14,607 bases of DNA from CAWEHT01 sp963808455. GTDB taxonomy: Bacteria; Chloroflexota; Anaerolineae; CG2-30-64-16. A program made the translations under genes and the position numbers. Position 1 is the first letter of the stretch, and each line of letters begins with the position of its first letter. The notes below the pieces were generated by a model. It ran no database searches. It saw nothing but the letters and a program-made list of their open reading frames with translations, and had not been told where the DNA came from. Positions 8,184 to 14,594 of this stretch are shown piece after piece. The stretch is taken from assembly GCA_963808455.1 (NCBI GenBank), contig CAWEHT010000464.1, positions 1-14,607 of the forward strand. Reading direction: 5' to 3'.

Positions 8184-10435
8184 TCACTTTGGCAAGAGCA
8201 GGTAGGCCGCCAGCAGCAGGGAGATGCTGATCAGGCCAACCAGGAGATAACTTTGCACCTTACCCGTCTGGATCGTGCGCACCGCGCTGCCGGCTGCTCC
8301 GGTCAGCTCGCCGATGCCGTCAACGGCGCCGTCAACGATGTGGGTGTCGATCCAGCGGCCGAGCTCAGAGAGGGCCCGGCCCAGCGAGCCGACGCCGTCC
8401 ACCAGCGGATCGATGATCCAGACGTCGTCGAAACGATACAGCCAGGTCGAACAGCCGCAGCACGTTCTTGATGATGGCCCAGCTGTAGAGCTCGTCGAAA
8501 TAATACTTGTTTTGCAGCCAGCGGTAGAACCCGCCCAGCGGCCCGGCCAGGGGGTCGGCTTGCCGGGCCGACCGGAAGCCCCTGTAAACCCACAGCCCCA
8601 ACCCCAGCCCGCCCAGGGCCACGACTAACGATGTGAGCAGGGGGACCGGGTTGAAGGGCAGTGGGCTGGCCTCGATGTTCAGACCGCGGCGGCCAGCCCG
8701 CCGATGAATCCCTGGAAGGGATCGCTGGAGAGCGCGCCCAGCCCGGGGAAGGCCCGCGGGATGCCGATCCAGCCGCCGGCGATGGCGAAAACGGCGAGCA
8801 CCATGAGCGGCGAAGTCATCCAGGCAAAGATGCTGTCGTGCTCGCTGGCGTGCCGGGCGGCGGCGGTGCGTGGCTCCCCGAAGAAGGTCATCCAGATCTG
8901 GCGGCCGGTGTAGAAAGCGGTCAACAGCGCGGCCAGCGCCAGCGTCAGGAAGACCACGTGATGGCCGTTGACCCACGCGTCGGACAGGATTTCGTCCTTG
9001 CTCCAGAAGCCGGCCGTTACGATGGGGAACCCGCTGAGCGCCAACCCGCCGATGATGAAGGTCCAGGCCGTGCGCGGCATCCTGCCGAACAGCCCACCCA
9101 TGTTGCGCATGTCCTGCGGGTCGAAATCCCTGTCCCCCTCACCCTGCTCCCTATTCCCTGTTCCCTCGTGCCCTATTTCCTCTCCCCTATGTCCTATCCC
9201 CACGTGCCCGTGCGCCTCGTGCTCTCCATGCTCCATGCCGTGGATCACGCTGCCGGAGCCCAGGAACAGCAGGGCCTTGAAGAAGGCGTGGGTCAGCAGG
9301 TGGAAGATGGCTGCCACGTAGGCGCCGACGCCCAGGGCGGCGAACATGTAGCCGAGCTGGGAGATCGTCGAGAACGCCAGGACCTTCTTGATGTCGTTCT
9401 GGGCCAGGGCGATGGTCGCCGCGAACAGCGCCGTGAAGGCGCCGATGAAGGAAATGAAGTGCCAGCGCGGCGCCGCCGTGGATGGCCTGCATGAGCGGAT
9501 AAGTGCGGGTGACCAGGTAGATGCCGGCCGACACCATGGTGGCGGCGTGGATCAGCGCCGAGACGGGGGTGGGGCCTTCCATGGCATCGGGCAGCCAGAC
9601 GTGCAGCGGGAACTGCGCGCTCTTGCCCATGGCGCCGAAGAAGATCAGGATCGCGATCACCGTGGCCCAGGGGGTGGCGCCCACCAGCGGCAGGTTGACG
9701 GTGGCGCTGACCAGCCTCTGCAGCTTGACCGGCTTGAAGATGTCGGCAAAGCTCAGCGAGCCGGTCTGGGTGTAAGAGGAGTAAGATGCCGGCCAGCATC
9801 ACCGTGTCGCCGACGCGCGTGGTGAGGAAGGCTTTGAGCCCGGCTTCCTTCGGCGTGATCTGGCGTGGGTTGGGATACTTGCGCGCGAACCAGAAGCCGA
9901 TCAGCAGGTAGGAGCACAGGCCCATGATCTCCCAGAAGATCAGCAGCATGATCAGGTTGTCGGAGATCACCAGCCCCAACATGCCGGTGGCGAACAGCGC
10001 AATGTAGGCGAAGAAGCGGCTGGCCAGCGGGTCCACGAAGCCGGGCGTGGCCGGCTTGCCACGCTCGTCCTCGGGGTTGTCGGGCTTGCCCACGCCCATG
10101 TAGCCATAGGCGTAGACGAAGATCAGGAAGCAGACGAACGGCACCATGATGAGCATGGCGGCCGTGAGCGGGTCGAGGGCGAAGCCGAAAGCCTGCCACG
10201 TGCGCCCCGTGGGCAGCCAGGGTGTCGCGAGCCGGAAGGGCTGTCCCCCAAAGTCCTGGACGCCGAAGGTGGTGAAGGCGATGGCCCAGCCGAGGACCCA
10301 CGACAGCCCGATGCCGCCGATGGCCAGGCCCGCGCTGAGCTTCTTGTGGGGGTTCGCCCATAGCACGATCAGCAGGAAGGCCGCGAACGGGAAAAGCGGC
10401 AGGAGCCCTGTCAGGCTAAAGATCGCGTTTGGCAT
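8184..10435 (-). CDS. nuoL: NADH-quinone oxidoreductase subunit L (four frameshifts)
   Basis: NuoL is the distal proton-pumping subunit of complex I, with the long lateral helix. About 750 codons from ATG at 10435 (AGGGAG upstream, 12 nt after nuoK) to TGA at 8184. Landmarks: Glu169 in LLIFWEIMGLCSYLLIG (TM5), Lys in GAMGKSAQFPLHVWLPDAM (TM7), PTPVSALIHAATMVSAGIYL (TM8), and THAFFKALLFLGSGSVIHGM. The reading frame breaks four times by one base: insertion near 9774 (LLL/YTQTGSL), insertion near 9462 (IHGGAA/HFISFIGAF), deletion near 8680 (FIGGLAAA/GLNIEASPLPF, otherwise a stop) and insertion near 8449 (before YRFDDVWIIDPLV; the inverted copy lacks it). All conserved blocks are present, so these look like sequence errors rather than a dead gene. 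A glycine/glutamate/arginine-rich segment at about 9126-9202 comes from a heptamer repeat. Confidence 0.93.
9126..9202 (-). repeat. Heptanucleotide tandem repeat inside nuoL
   Basis: On the coding strand this tract runs as 7-base units of the type GGGAACA: GGGGATA, GGACATA, GGGGAGA, GGAAATA, GGGCACGA (8 bases), GGGAACA, GGGAATA, GGGAGCA, GGGTGAG, GGGGACA, GGGAT. It is almost pure purine with regular C/T at the sixth base. In frame it encodes GTGNREQGEGDRD-like sequence between GSVIHGMEHGEHE and DPQDMRNMGGL, a loop of NuoL with variable length. Heptamer repeats of this style are known from cyanobacterial and other genomes. The repeat is seen directly; its spread in this genome is unknown. Confidence 0.8.
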
Positions 10436-10447
10436 GCCGTTTCTCCC

Positions 10448-10756
10448 TTAGCCCTTCATCGTGTCCAGATCTTCGACGATGATCGTGTTCCGCTGCCGGT
10501 AGATGGCGATGATGAGCGCCAGGCCGACGGCCGCCTCGGCCGCGGCCACGGTGATGACGAACAGCGCAAAGAGCTGTCCCGTCAGGCCGGCCAGGTCGGT
10601 GTAACGCCAGAAAGCGACCAGGTTGATATTCACGGCGTTCAGCATCAGCTCGATGCCCATTAGCACCACGATGGCGTTGCGACGCGCGAGCGCGCCGAAC
10701 GCGCCGATGCAGAAAAGGCCGGCGGCCAGCAGCAGATAAGCAGCGAGTGGGACCAT
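10448..10756 (-). CDS. nuoK: NADH-quinone oxidoreductase subunit K
   Basis: NuoK is a small three-helix membrane subunit of complex I, placed between NuoJ/NuoA and NuoN in the proton path. 102 codons, the usual length. ATG at 10756 is preferred over the GTG three codons upstream, since AAAGG lies 8 nt before it and the length then matches the family. The two conserved membrane glutamates are present: in VLMGIELMLNAVN (TM2) and in VAAAEAAVGLALI (TM3). LMLNAVNINLVAF is a classic NuoK signature. It is followed by nuoL after 12 nt and preceded by nuoJ after 57 nt, the longest gap in the operon, which holds a small hairpin. Confidence 0.97.
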   Translation of the reverse strand: MVPLAAYLLLAAGLFCIGAFGALARRNAIVVLMGIELMLNAVNINLVAFWRYTDLAGLTGQLFALFVITVAAAEAAVGLALIIAIYRQRNTIIVEDLDTMKG

Positions 10757-10773
10757 CTCCTCCACCTTTGGGG

Positions 10774-10790
10774 GCCGGCGTCCTGCCGGC
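10774..10790. repeat. Small GC hairpin between nuoJ and nuoK
   Basis: GCCGGCGTCCTGCCGGC forms a 6-bp stem with a 5-base loop. It has no T-run in either direction, so it is unlikely to be an intrinsic terminator. It could slow or stabilise the mRNA, or be part of a dispersed GC repeat; the function is unknown. Confidence 0.5.
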
Positions 10791-10813
10791 GATCCGGCTC
10801 TAGGCGCTCCCGC

Positions 10814-11302
10814 CTACTCGCGCTCGCGAGCGACGATGATGGCGCCGATCATGGCCACGACCAGGAGCGCCGACGCGATCTCGAAGGGCACCGCGTAGGG
10901 GCCCACGAAGGCCGCGCCAAGCTGCGCGATGACATCGGCCGGCACCGGCTCGATGGCCACCGGCCAGGCCACCTGCAGCACTACCGCCGCCAGTGCCACA
11001 AAGAACAGCGCCGCAAAGCCTGCCACGAGCCGCCATTGGTCGTTGAAGCGCTCCTGGTGCGGGTCGAAATAGTTCCGGCAGAGCATCACGGCGAAGATGA
11101 CGAGCGTGGCGATGGCGCCCACGTAAACCAGCACCTGGACGATCGCCACGAACTCGGCTTCGAGCAACAGGAACAGGCCCGCGATGCCGAAGAGCGCCAG
11201 CACCAGCCCGAGGGCGCTGCGCAGCAGGTTGTATGAGAGCACGACCATGAGCGCCCCGCCAAGGGTGGCGACGGCGAGCAAAGCGAAGACCACAGCTTGC
11301 AT
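10814..11302 (-). CDS. nuoJ: NADH-quinone oxidoreductase subunit J
   Basis: NuoJ is a five-helix membrane subunit of complex I next to NuoH and NuoK. 162 codons. ATG at 11302 with AGGGAG 11 nt upstream. The hallmark third helix is present in FVAIVQVLVYVGAIATLVIF, containing the conserved tyrosine of the flexible pi-bulge segment. The C-terminal helix ends in LLVVAMIGAIIVARERE, also typical. The stop is 24 nt downstream of nuoH in operon order. nuoI, which normally lies between nuoH and nuoJ, is absent: there is no room and no CxxCxxC ferredoxin motif nearby. Confidence 0.96.
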   Translation of the reverse strand: MQAVVFALLAVATLGGALMVVLSYNLLRSALGLVLALFGIAGLFLLLEAEFVAIVQVLVYVGAIATLVIFAVMLCRNYFDPHQERFNDQWRLVAGFAALFFVALAAVVLQVAWPVAIEPVPADVIAQLGAAFVGPYAVPFEIASALLVVAMIGAIIVARERE

Positions 11303-11326
11303 GAGTGCTTTGGCTCCCTATCTCAT

Positions 11327-12523
11327 TCAGGCCGCCGCCGGCAGTTCCTGGGCTACTGCGGCCTGCGCGGCTGCTTCCTGGTCCTCAGCGAAGCGCCGGG
11401 CCGCGCGGCCGAGCAGCGTCAGGCAGACGAACAGGTCGGCCAGGCTGCCGGCCAGCATGAGCAGATACTGTACGGCCTGGGGCACGGGCAATTTGACGAC
11501 GATGGCGACCCAGGCGATGCTGGCCAGGGAAGCGGGCACCAGCACCTTCCAGGCAAAGCCCAGCATCTGGTCGATGCGGAAGCGCGGCCACGTGCCGCGG
11601 ATCCACATCAGGATGAAGACGACGATGATGGCCTTCACGAAGAAATAGATCGGCCCCAGGACGGGCAGGGCGCCTGCGCCGGGCCCGCGCCAGCCGCCCA
11701 GGAAGAGGACCGTAGTGATGCAGGAAACCGCCAGCAGGTTGCTGTACTCGGCGATGTAGAACCAGCCGAACTTGAGCCCGCTGTACTCGATGAAGTAGCC
11801 CGCCACGATCTCCGAATCCGCTTCGAGCAGGTCGAACGGCGCCCGCCCCGTCTCGGCTGCCGCCGCCAGAAAGTAGATGATGGCCGTCAGGGGAAGCACC
11901 AGGATGAAAGGCACGGGCTGCCTGAGCACGATGTCGTTCAGGCGCATGGAGCCGGTAACCAGGACGACGGTAGCGATGGAGAGGACCATCGGCACCTCGT
12001 AGCTGAGCAGCTGGGCCACGACCCGGAACGCGCCGATGAGGGCGAACTTGTTGTTGGACGACCAGCCGGCCATCAGCACGGCCAGCGTGCTCAGCGAGCC
12101 GACGGCCACCAGGTAGAGCGCCCCGATGTTCAGGTCCTGCCCGCTGATGCCTCTGCCGAAGGGCAGCACGGCCCACAACAGCACGGCGGCGGCCGCGATC
12201 AGCACCGGGGCCAGGTTGAAGACGGGCTTGTCGGCGCCGTCGGGGATGATGTCTTCTTTGACCATCATCTTGACGGCGTCGGCGATCGCCTGGAAGATGC
12301 CCCACGGGCCAACCCGGTTGGGCCCGATGCGGTTCTGGATGCGCCCGATCACCTTGCGCTCCATCCACGTCAGGGAGAGCGTGGCGATGACGCTCAGCAT
12401 GGCCAGCATGCCGCCCCAGATCACGTCGTCAATCACGATGACGGCCCAGCCGGGCAATAAGCCGCCGAGCCAGGCCGTCCAGGCCTTCGCAATGTTGAGC
12501 CAGAGGTCGCTGATGAAATGCAT
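11327..12523 (-). CDS. nuoH: NADH-quinone oxidoreductase subunit H
   Basis: NuoH anchors the membrane arm to the peripheral arm and helps form the quinone-binding chamber. 398 codons. ATG at 12523 is chosen over TTG at 12535, because GGGAG sits 5 nt before the ATG and it gives the natural N-terminus MHFISDLWLNI. Conserved segments: WMERKVIGRIQNRIGPNRVG (first cytoplasmic loop, quinone-site side), DAVKMMVKEDIIP, and AETGRAPFDLLEADSEIVAG followed by YFIEYSG, the acidic loop facing the quinone channel. The C-terminus has a ~25-residue alanine/glutamine-rich tail after the last helix. It follows nuoA after 18 nt, so no nuoB, nuoC or nuoD lie between them. Because it must contact NuoB and NuoD, these must be encoded elsewhere. 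Confidence 0.97.
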   Translation of the reverse strand: MHFISDLWLNIAKAWTAWLGGLLPGWAVIVIDDVIWGGMLAMLSVIATLSLTWMERKVIGRIQNRIGPNRVGPWGIFQAIADAVKMMVKEDIIPDGADKPVFNLAPVLIAAAAVLLWAVLPFGRGISGQDLNIGALYLVAVGSLSTLAVLMAGWSSNNKFALIGAFRVVAQLLSYEVPMVLSIATVVLVTGSMRLNDIVLRQPVPFILVLPLTAIIYFLAAAAETGRAPFDLLEADSEIVAGYFIEYSGLKFGWFYIAEYSNLLAVSCITTVLFLGGWRGPGAGALPVLGPIYFFVKAIIVVFILMWIRGTWPRFRIDQMLGFAWKVLVPASLASIAWVAIVVKLPVPQAVQYLLMLAGSLADLFVCLTLLGRAARRFAEDQEAAAQAAVAQELPAAA

Positions 12524-12541
12524 CGGAGCTCCCAACGCGGC

Positions 12542-12898
12542 TTATTGCCACTCCAACGCGCCCTTGCGCCAGGCATAGAGCAGGCCGGCCGCCAGGATGG
12601 CGATGAAAAGGACCATCTCGAGCAAGGCGTAGAGCCCCAGCCGGCCATAAGCCACGGCCCACGGGAACAGGAACACCGCCTCCACATCGAAGACCACGAA
12701 CACCAGGGCGTACAGGTAATACTGGGCCTTGAACTGCACCCAGGTGTCGCCGATGGTCTCCATGCCGCACTCATAGGTCGCGTTCTTACGGGGGTTGGGC
12801 CGCTTGGGGCGAACGAGCCAGGCCATGGCCAGGCCGACGGCTGGCAGCGCAAAAGCGATGATGGCAAAGATGCCCATGAAGGTATATTGTGCAAACAC
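12542..12898 (-). CDS. nuoA: NADH-quinone oxidoreductase subunit A
   Basis: NuoA is a three-helix complex I subunit next to NuoH whose first loop borders the quinone channel. 118 codons, the family's normal size. GTG at 12898 is chosen (MFAQYTFMGIF) because GGGGAGGA at 12908-12915 is 9 nt upstream; the GTG at 12907 would touch the Shine-Dalgarno. Signature sequences: KNATYECGME (conserved loop with the switch cysteine), FKAQYYLYALVFVVFDVEAVFLFPWAVA (second helix, with the acidic FDVE motif; given here only as a span) and the third helix near the C-terminus. It is the first gene of the operon; a promoter lies about 30 nt upstream. The open frame extends far upstream to 13411, but that part is intergenic. 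Confidence 0.95.
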   Translation of the reverse strand: MFAQYTFMGIFAIIAFALPAVGLAMAWLVRPKRPNPRKNATYECGMETIGDTWVQFKAQYYLYALVFVVFDVEAVFLFPWAVAYGRLGLYALLEMVLFIAILAAGLLYAWRKGALEWQ

Positions 12899-12926
12899 GA
12901 TGCTCACTCCTCCCCAGAACCCGCGG

Positions 12927-12955
12927 ATTGTAGCACAGCCACTTTTCAGGCGCAA
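12927..12955 (-). promoter_or_regulatory. Predicted sigma-70-type promoter of the nuo operon
   Basis: On the minus strand: TTGCGC (12955-12950), a 17-bp spacer, then TACAAT (12932-12927), with TG one base before the -10 (extended -10). Transcription would begin near 12920, giving a leader of about 20 nt ending in GGGGAGGA and the nuoA GTG. Position and spacing fit well; this is sequence inference only. Confidence 0.65.
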
Positions 12956-12975
12956 GCGTTCCTGCACGGCGCGCC

Positions 12976-13009
12976 AGCACCGCGCCACTTCACGGCCGAG
13001 CACCGCGCC
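12976..13009. repeat. 11-bp direct repeat upstream of nuoA
   Basis: AGCACCGCGCC occurs at 12976-12986 and again at 12999-13009, 23 bp apart start to start (about two helical turns), just upstream of the predicted nuo -35. It could be a pair of regulator sites or chance in GC-rich DNA. Confidence 0.35.
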
Positions 13010-13058
13010 CGGCAGCCGCGGTGGGGGCGGCGCCTGCGTTTGGGAACGGTTACATTCA

Positions 13059-13139
13059 CAGGATGGACAGGATGATACGGGATGGACAGGATAAGACTCA
13101 AGAAATATCCTGTCTATCCGGCTCACCCTGTCTATCCAG
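13059..13139. repeat. Long hairpin made of paired GGATGGACAGGAT units
   Basis: The left arm 13059-13093 contains GGATGGACAGGAT twice (13061-13073, 13080-13092). The right arm 13106-13139 contains ATCCTGTCTATCC and ACCCTGTCTATCC (13107-13119, 13125-13137), which pair with them, leaving a 12-base loop (13094-13105). Stem complementarity is nearly complete, with a few A-C/G-T type mismatches. It sits between the two divergent promoters and has no T-tract, so it is not a terminator of either gene. It resembles dispersed intergenic repeats built from words like CAGGATGGACAGGA; being dispersed here is inference. Confidence 0.8.
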
Positions 13140-13195
13140 TTCGAATCAACGGACCGGAGCGCGACAGCCGGGCCGGCCCTGACACGCCGGCCAAT

Positions 13196-13213
13196 GCCCT
13201 GGATATTCAGGGC
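13196..13213. promoter_or_regulatory. Near-palindrome overlapping the hsdR -35 (possible operator)
   Basis: GCCCTGGATATTCAGGGC: the two 9-bp halves match except at one position pair. It covers the predicted -35 box of hsdR (13200-13205), a common place for a dimeric repressor. No regulator gene is visible in the window, so the operator role is inference. Confidence 0.5.
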
Positions 13214-13228
13214 GCGTCGTGCTATACT
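13200..13228 (+). promoter_or_regulatory. Predicted promoter of hsdR
   Basis: TGGATA (13200-13205), a 17-bp spacer, then TATACT (13223-13228), preceded by TG one base upstream (extended -10). The start point would be near 13235, leaving a leader of about 50 nt before the ATG at 13287. Confidence 0.65.
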
Positions 13229-13266
13229 TGCTGCCGGGCTATGGCGCCTGGCCCGATGGGCCCCAC

Positions 13267-13285
13267 AGTGAAGCTGGGATTCACT
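13267..13285 (+). promoter_or_regulatory. Small hairpin over the hsdR ribosome-binding region
   Basis: AGTGAAGCTGGGATTCACT: a perfect 6-bp stem (AGTGAA/TTCACT) with the loop GCTGGGA, which is also the best Shine-Dalgarno-like stretch before the ATG at 13287. It may tune HsdR translation or serve as a binding site. No stronger ribosome-binding sequence is seen. Confidence 0.4.
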
Positions 13286-13286
13286 C

Positions 13287-14594
13287 ATGACTACCGAAGC
13301 CGACACCTGCCGGAAGCACGTCCTCCCGAAGCTGATCGAAGCCGGATGGGATGAAGAGCCGCACTCCCTGACCGAGCAGAAGACCTTCACCGACGGCCGC
13401 ATCGTGGTCACCGGCGAGAAGGTCAGGCGGCGTCCCCAGAAGCGTGCCGATTACCTCCTGCGTTACACCCGCGACTTCACCATTGCCGTAGTCGAGGCCA
13501 AACCCGAATACCAGACACCGGGCCAGGGGCTGCAGCAGGCCAAGGAGTATGCCGAAATCCTGGGCCTGAAGTTCGCCTATGCCACGGACGGCCACGGCAT
13601 CGTGGAGTTCGATTACCTGACCGGCCAAGAGCGCCTGCTCATCGCCTTCCCGACGCCCGACGAGCTCTGGCAGCGCTGGCAGGCGGGGCAGCAAGTGAGC
13701 CCGGAAGTCGCCAAATCGCTGCTGACGCCGGCGCACCACTTGAGCGGCAAGACGCCCCGTTACTACCAGGAGATAGCCATCAACCGCACGGTGCAGGCCA
13801 TTCTCCAGGGCAAGCGTCGCATCCTGCTCACCATGGCGACCGGCACCGGCAAGACGGTTGTGGCCTTCCAGATTTGCTGGAAGCTCTGGACTGCCCGCTG
13901 GAACCGGGCCGGCGAATACCGGCGCCCGCGCATCCTCTACCTGGCCGACCGCAACATCCTGGTGGATGACCCCAAGGACAAGACTTTCGCTGCCTTCGGC
14001 GACGCACGCTGGAAAATCGAGAACGGCGAGGCGGTCCAGAGCCGCGAGATGTACTTCGCCATCTACCAGGCCATCGCCCAGGACGAGCGCCGCCCGGGCC
14101 TGTATCGGGAGTACCCGCCGGACTTCTTTGACCTGATTATCGTCGACGAGTGCCACCGGGGCAGCGCCCGAGACGAGAGCAACTGGCGGGAAATCCTGGA
14201 GTACTTCCACCCGGCGTTCCAATTGGGCATGACCGCCACGCCGCTGCGTGAGGACAACCGGGATACCTATGCCTACTTCGGCAATCCCCTATACACTTAC
14301 AGTCTCAAGCAGGGCATCGACGACGGCTTCCTGGCTCCCTACCGGGTCCATCGGGTACTCACCACCTACGACGCCGCCGGCTGGCGGCCCGGCAAGGGCG
14401 AGCTGGACCGTTACCTGCGGGAGGTGCCCGACCGGGAATACTCGACCCCTGACTTCGAGCGCGTCGTCGCGCTCAGGGCGCGCACCGAGGCCATCGCCCG
14501 CCACCTGGCCGATTTCATGCGCAAGACCGACCGCTTTGCCAAGACCATCGTCTTCTGCGTTGACCAGGAGAGCAAGACCAACCGAACCAAGTAG
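13287..14594 (+). CDS. hsdR: Type I restriction endonuclease R subunit, truncated at the window end
   Basis: HsdR is the DNA-translocating, DNA-cleaving subunit of type I restriction-modification enzymes. The start MTTEADTCRK is typical. Nuclease domain (residues 1-130): Asp55 in RADYLLRY, the ExK pair Glu70/Lys72 in AVVEAKPEY, and the QxxxY motif Gln84-Tyr88. SF2 helicase motor: Walker A ATGTGKT (184-190), motif Ia ILYLADRNILVDDP, DECH box (287-290), motif III TATP (316-319) and the motif IV start KTIVFCVDQE (419-427). Family members usually run to 750-1000 residues. Here the frame leaves the family pattern after residue 427 (about 14567) and hits a stop at 14592-14594, so the second motor domain and the HsdM-binding C-terminus are missing. 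HsdM and HsdS would be expected nearby but lie outside. It is transcribed away from nuo. Confidence 0.92.
   Translation: MTTEADTCRKHVLPKLIEAGWDEEPHSLTEQKTFTDGRIVVTGEKVRRRPQKRADYLLRYTRDFTIAVVEAKPEYQTPGQGLQQAKEYAEILGLKFAYATDGHGIVEFDYLTGQERLLIAFPTPDELWQRWQAGQQVSPEVAKSLLTPAHHLSGKTPRYYQEIAINRTVQAILQGKRRILLTMATGTGKTVVAFQICWKLWTARWNRAGEYRRPRILYLADRNILVDDPKDKTFAAFGDARWKIENGEAVQSREMYFAIYQAIAQDERRPGLYREYPPDFFDLIIVDECHRGSARDESNWREILEYFHPAFQLGMTATPLREDNRDTYAYFGNPLYTYSLKQGIDDGFLAPYRVHRVLTTYDAAGWRPGKGELDRYLREVPDREYSTPDFERVVALRARTEAIARHLADFMRKTDRFAKTIVFCVDQESKTNRTK

Larger units (their letters stand above)
3819..8622 (-). repeat. Right arm of the giant inverted repeat (better-quality copy)
   Basis: This is the partner of the left arm. 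It holds the 3' end of nuoL, all of nuoM and nuoN, and the 5' part of murE in largely open frames, with several single-base frameshifts. The pairing stops at 8622 only because the left arm reaches the window edge. Toward the centre it runs to about 3819. Confidence 0.92.

Noticed and set aside
8184..10435. Programmed frameshifting or a truly dead nuoL
   Set aside because: Four shifts of both signs at unrelated non-slippery places, with all conserved blocks intact, point to sequence error.
6572..10435. Mrp-type Na+/H+ antiporter or group 4 hydrogenase membrane module
   Set aside because: NuoA, NuoH, NuoJ and NuoK with classic signatures and standard order point to complex I; no hydrogenase or Mrp-specific genes are seen. 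The electron donor remains unknown.
13059..13139. CRISPR array or intrinsic terminator
   Set aside because: There are only two repeat units per arm, no uniform spacers, no T-run, and the flanking genes diverge from it.
13130..13160. tRNA fragment because of gttcgaatc (T-loop-like)
   Set aside because: No acceptor, D or anticodon arm can be folded around it; it is a chance match next to the hairpin repeat.
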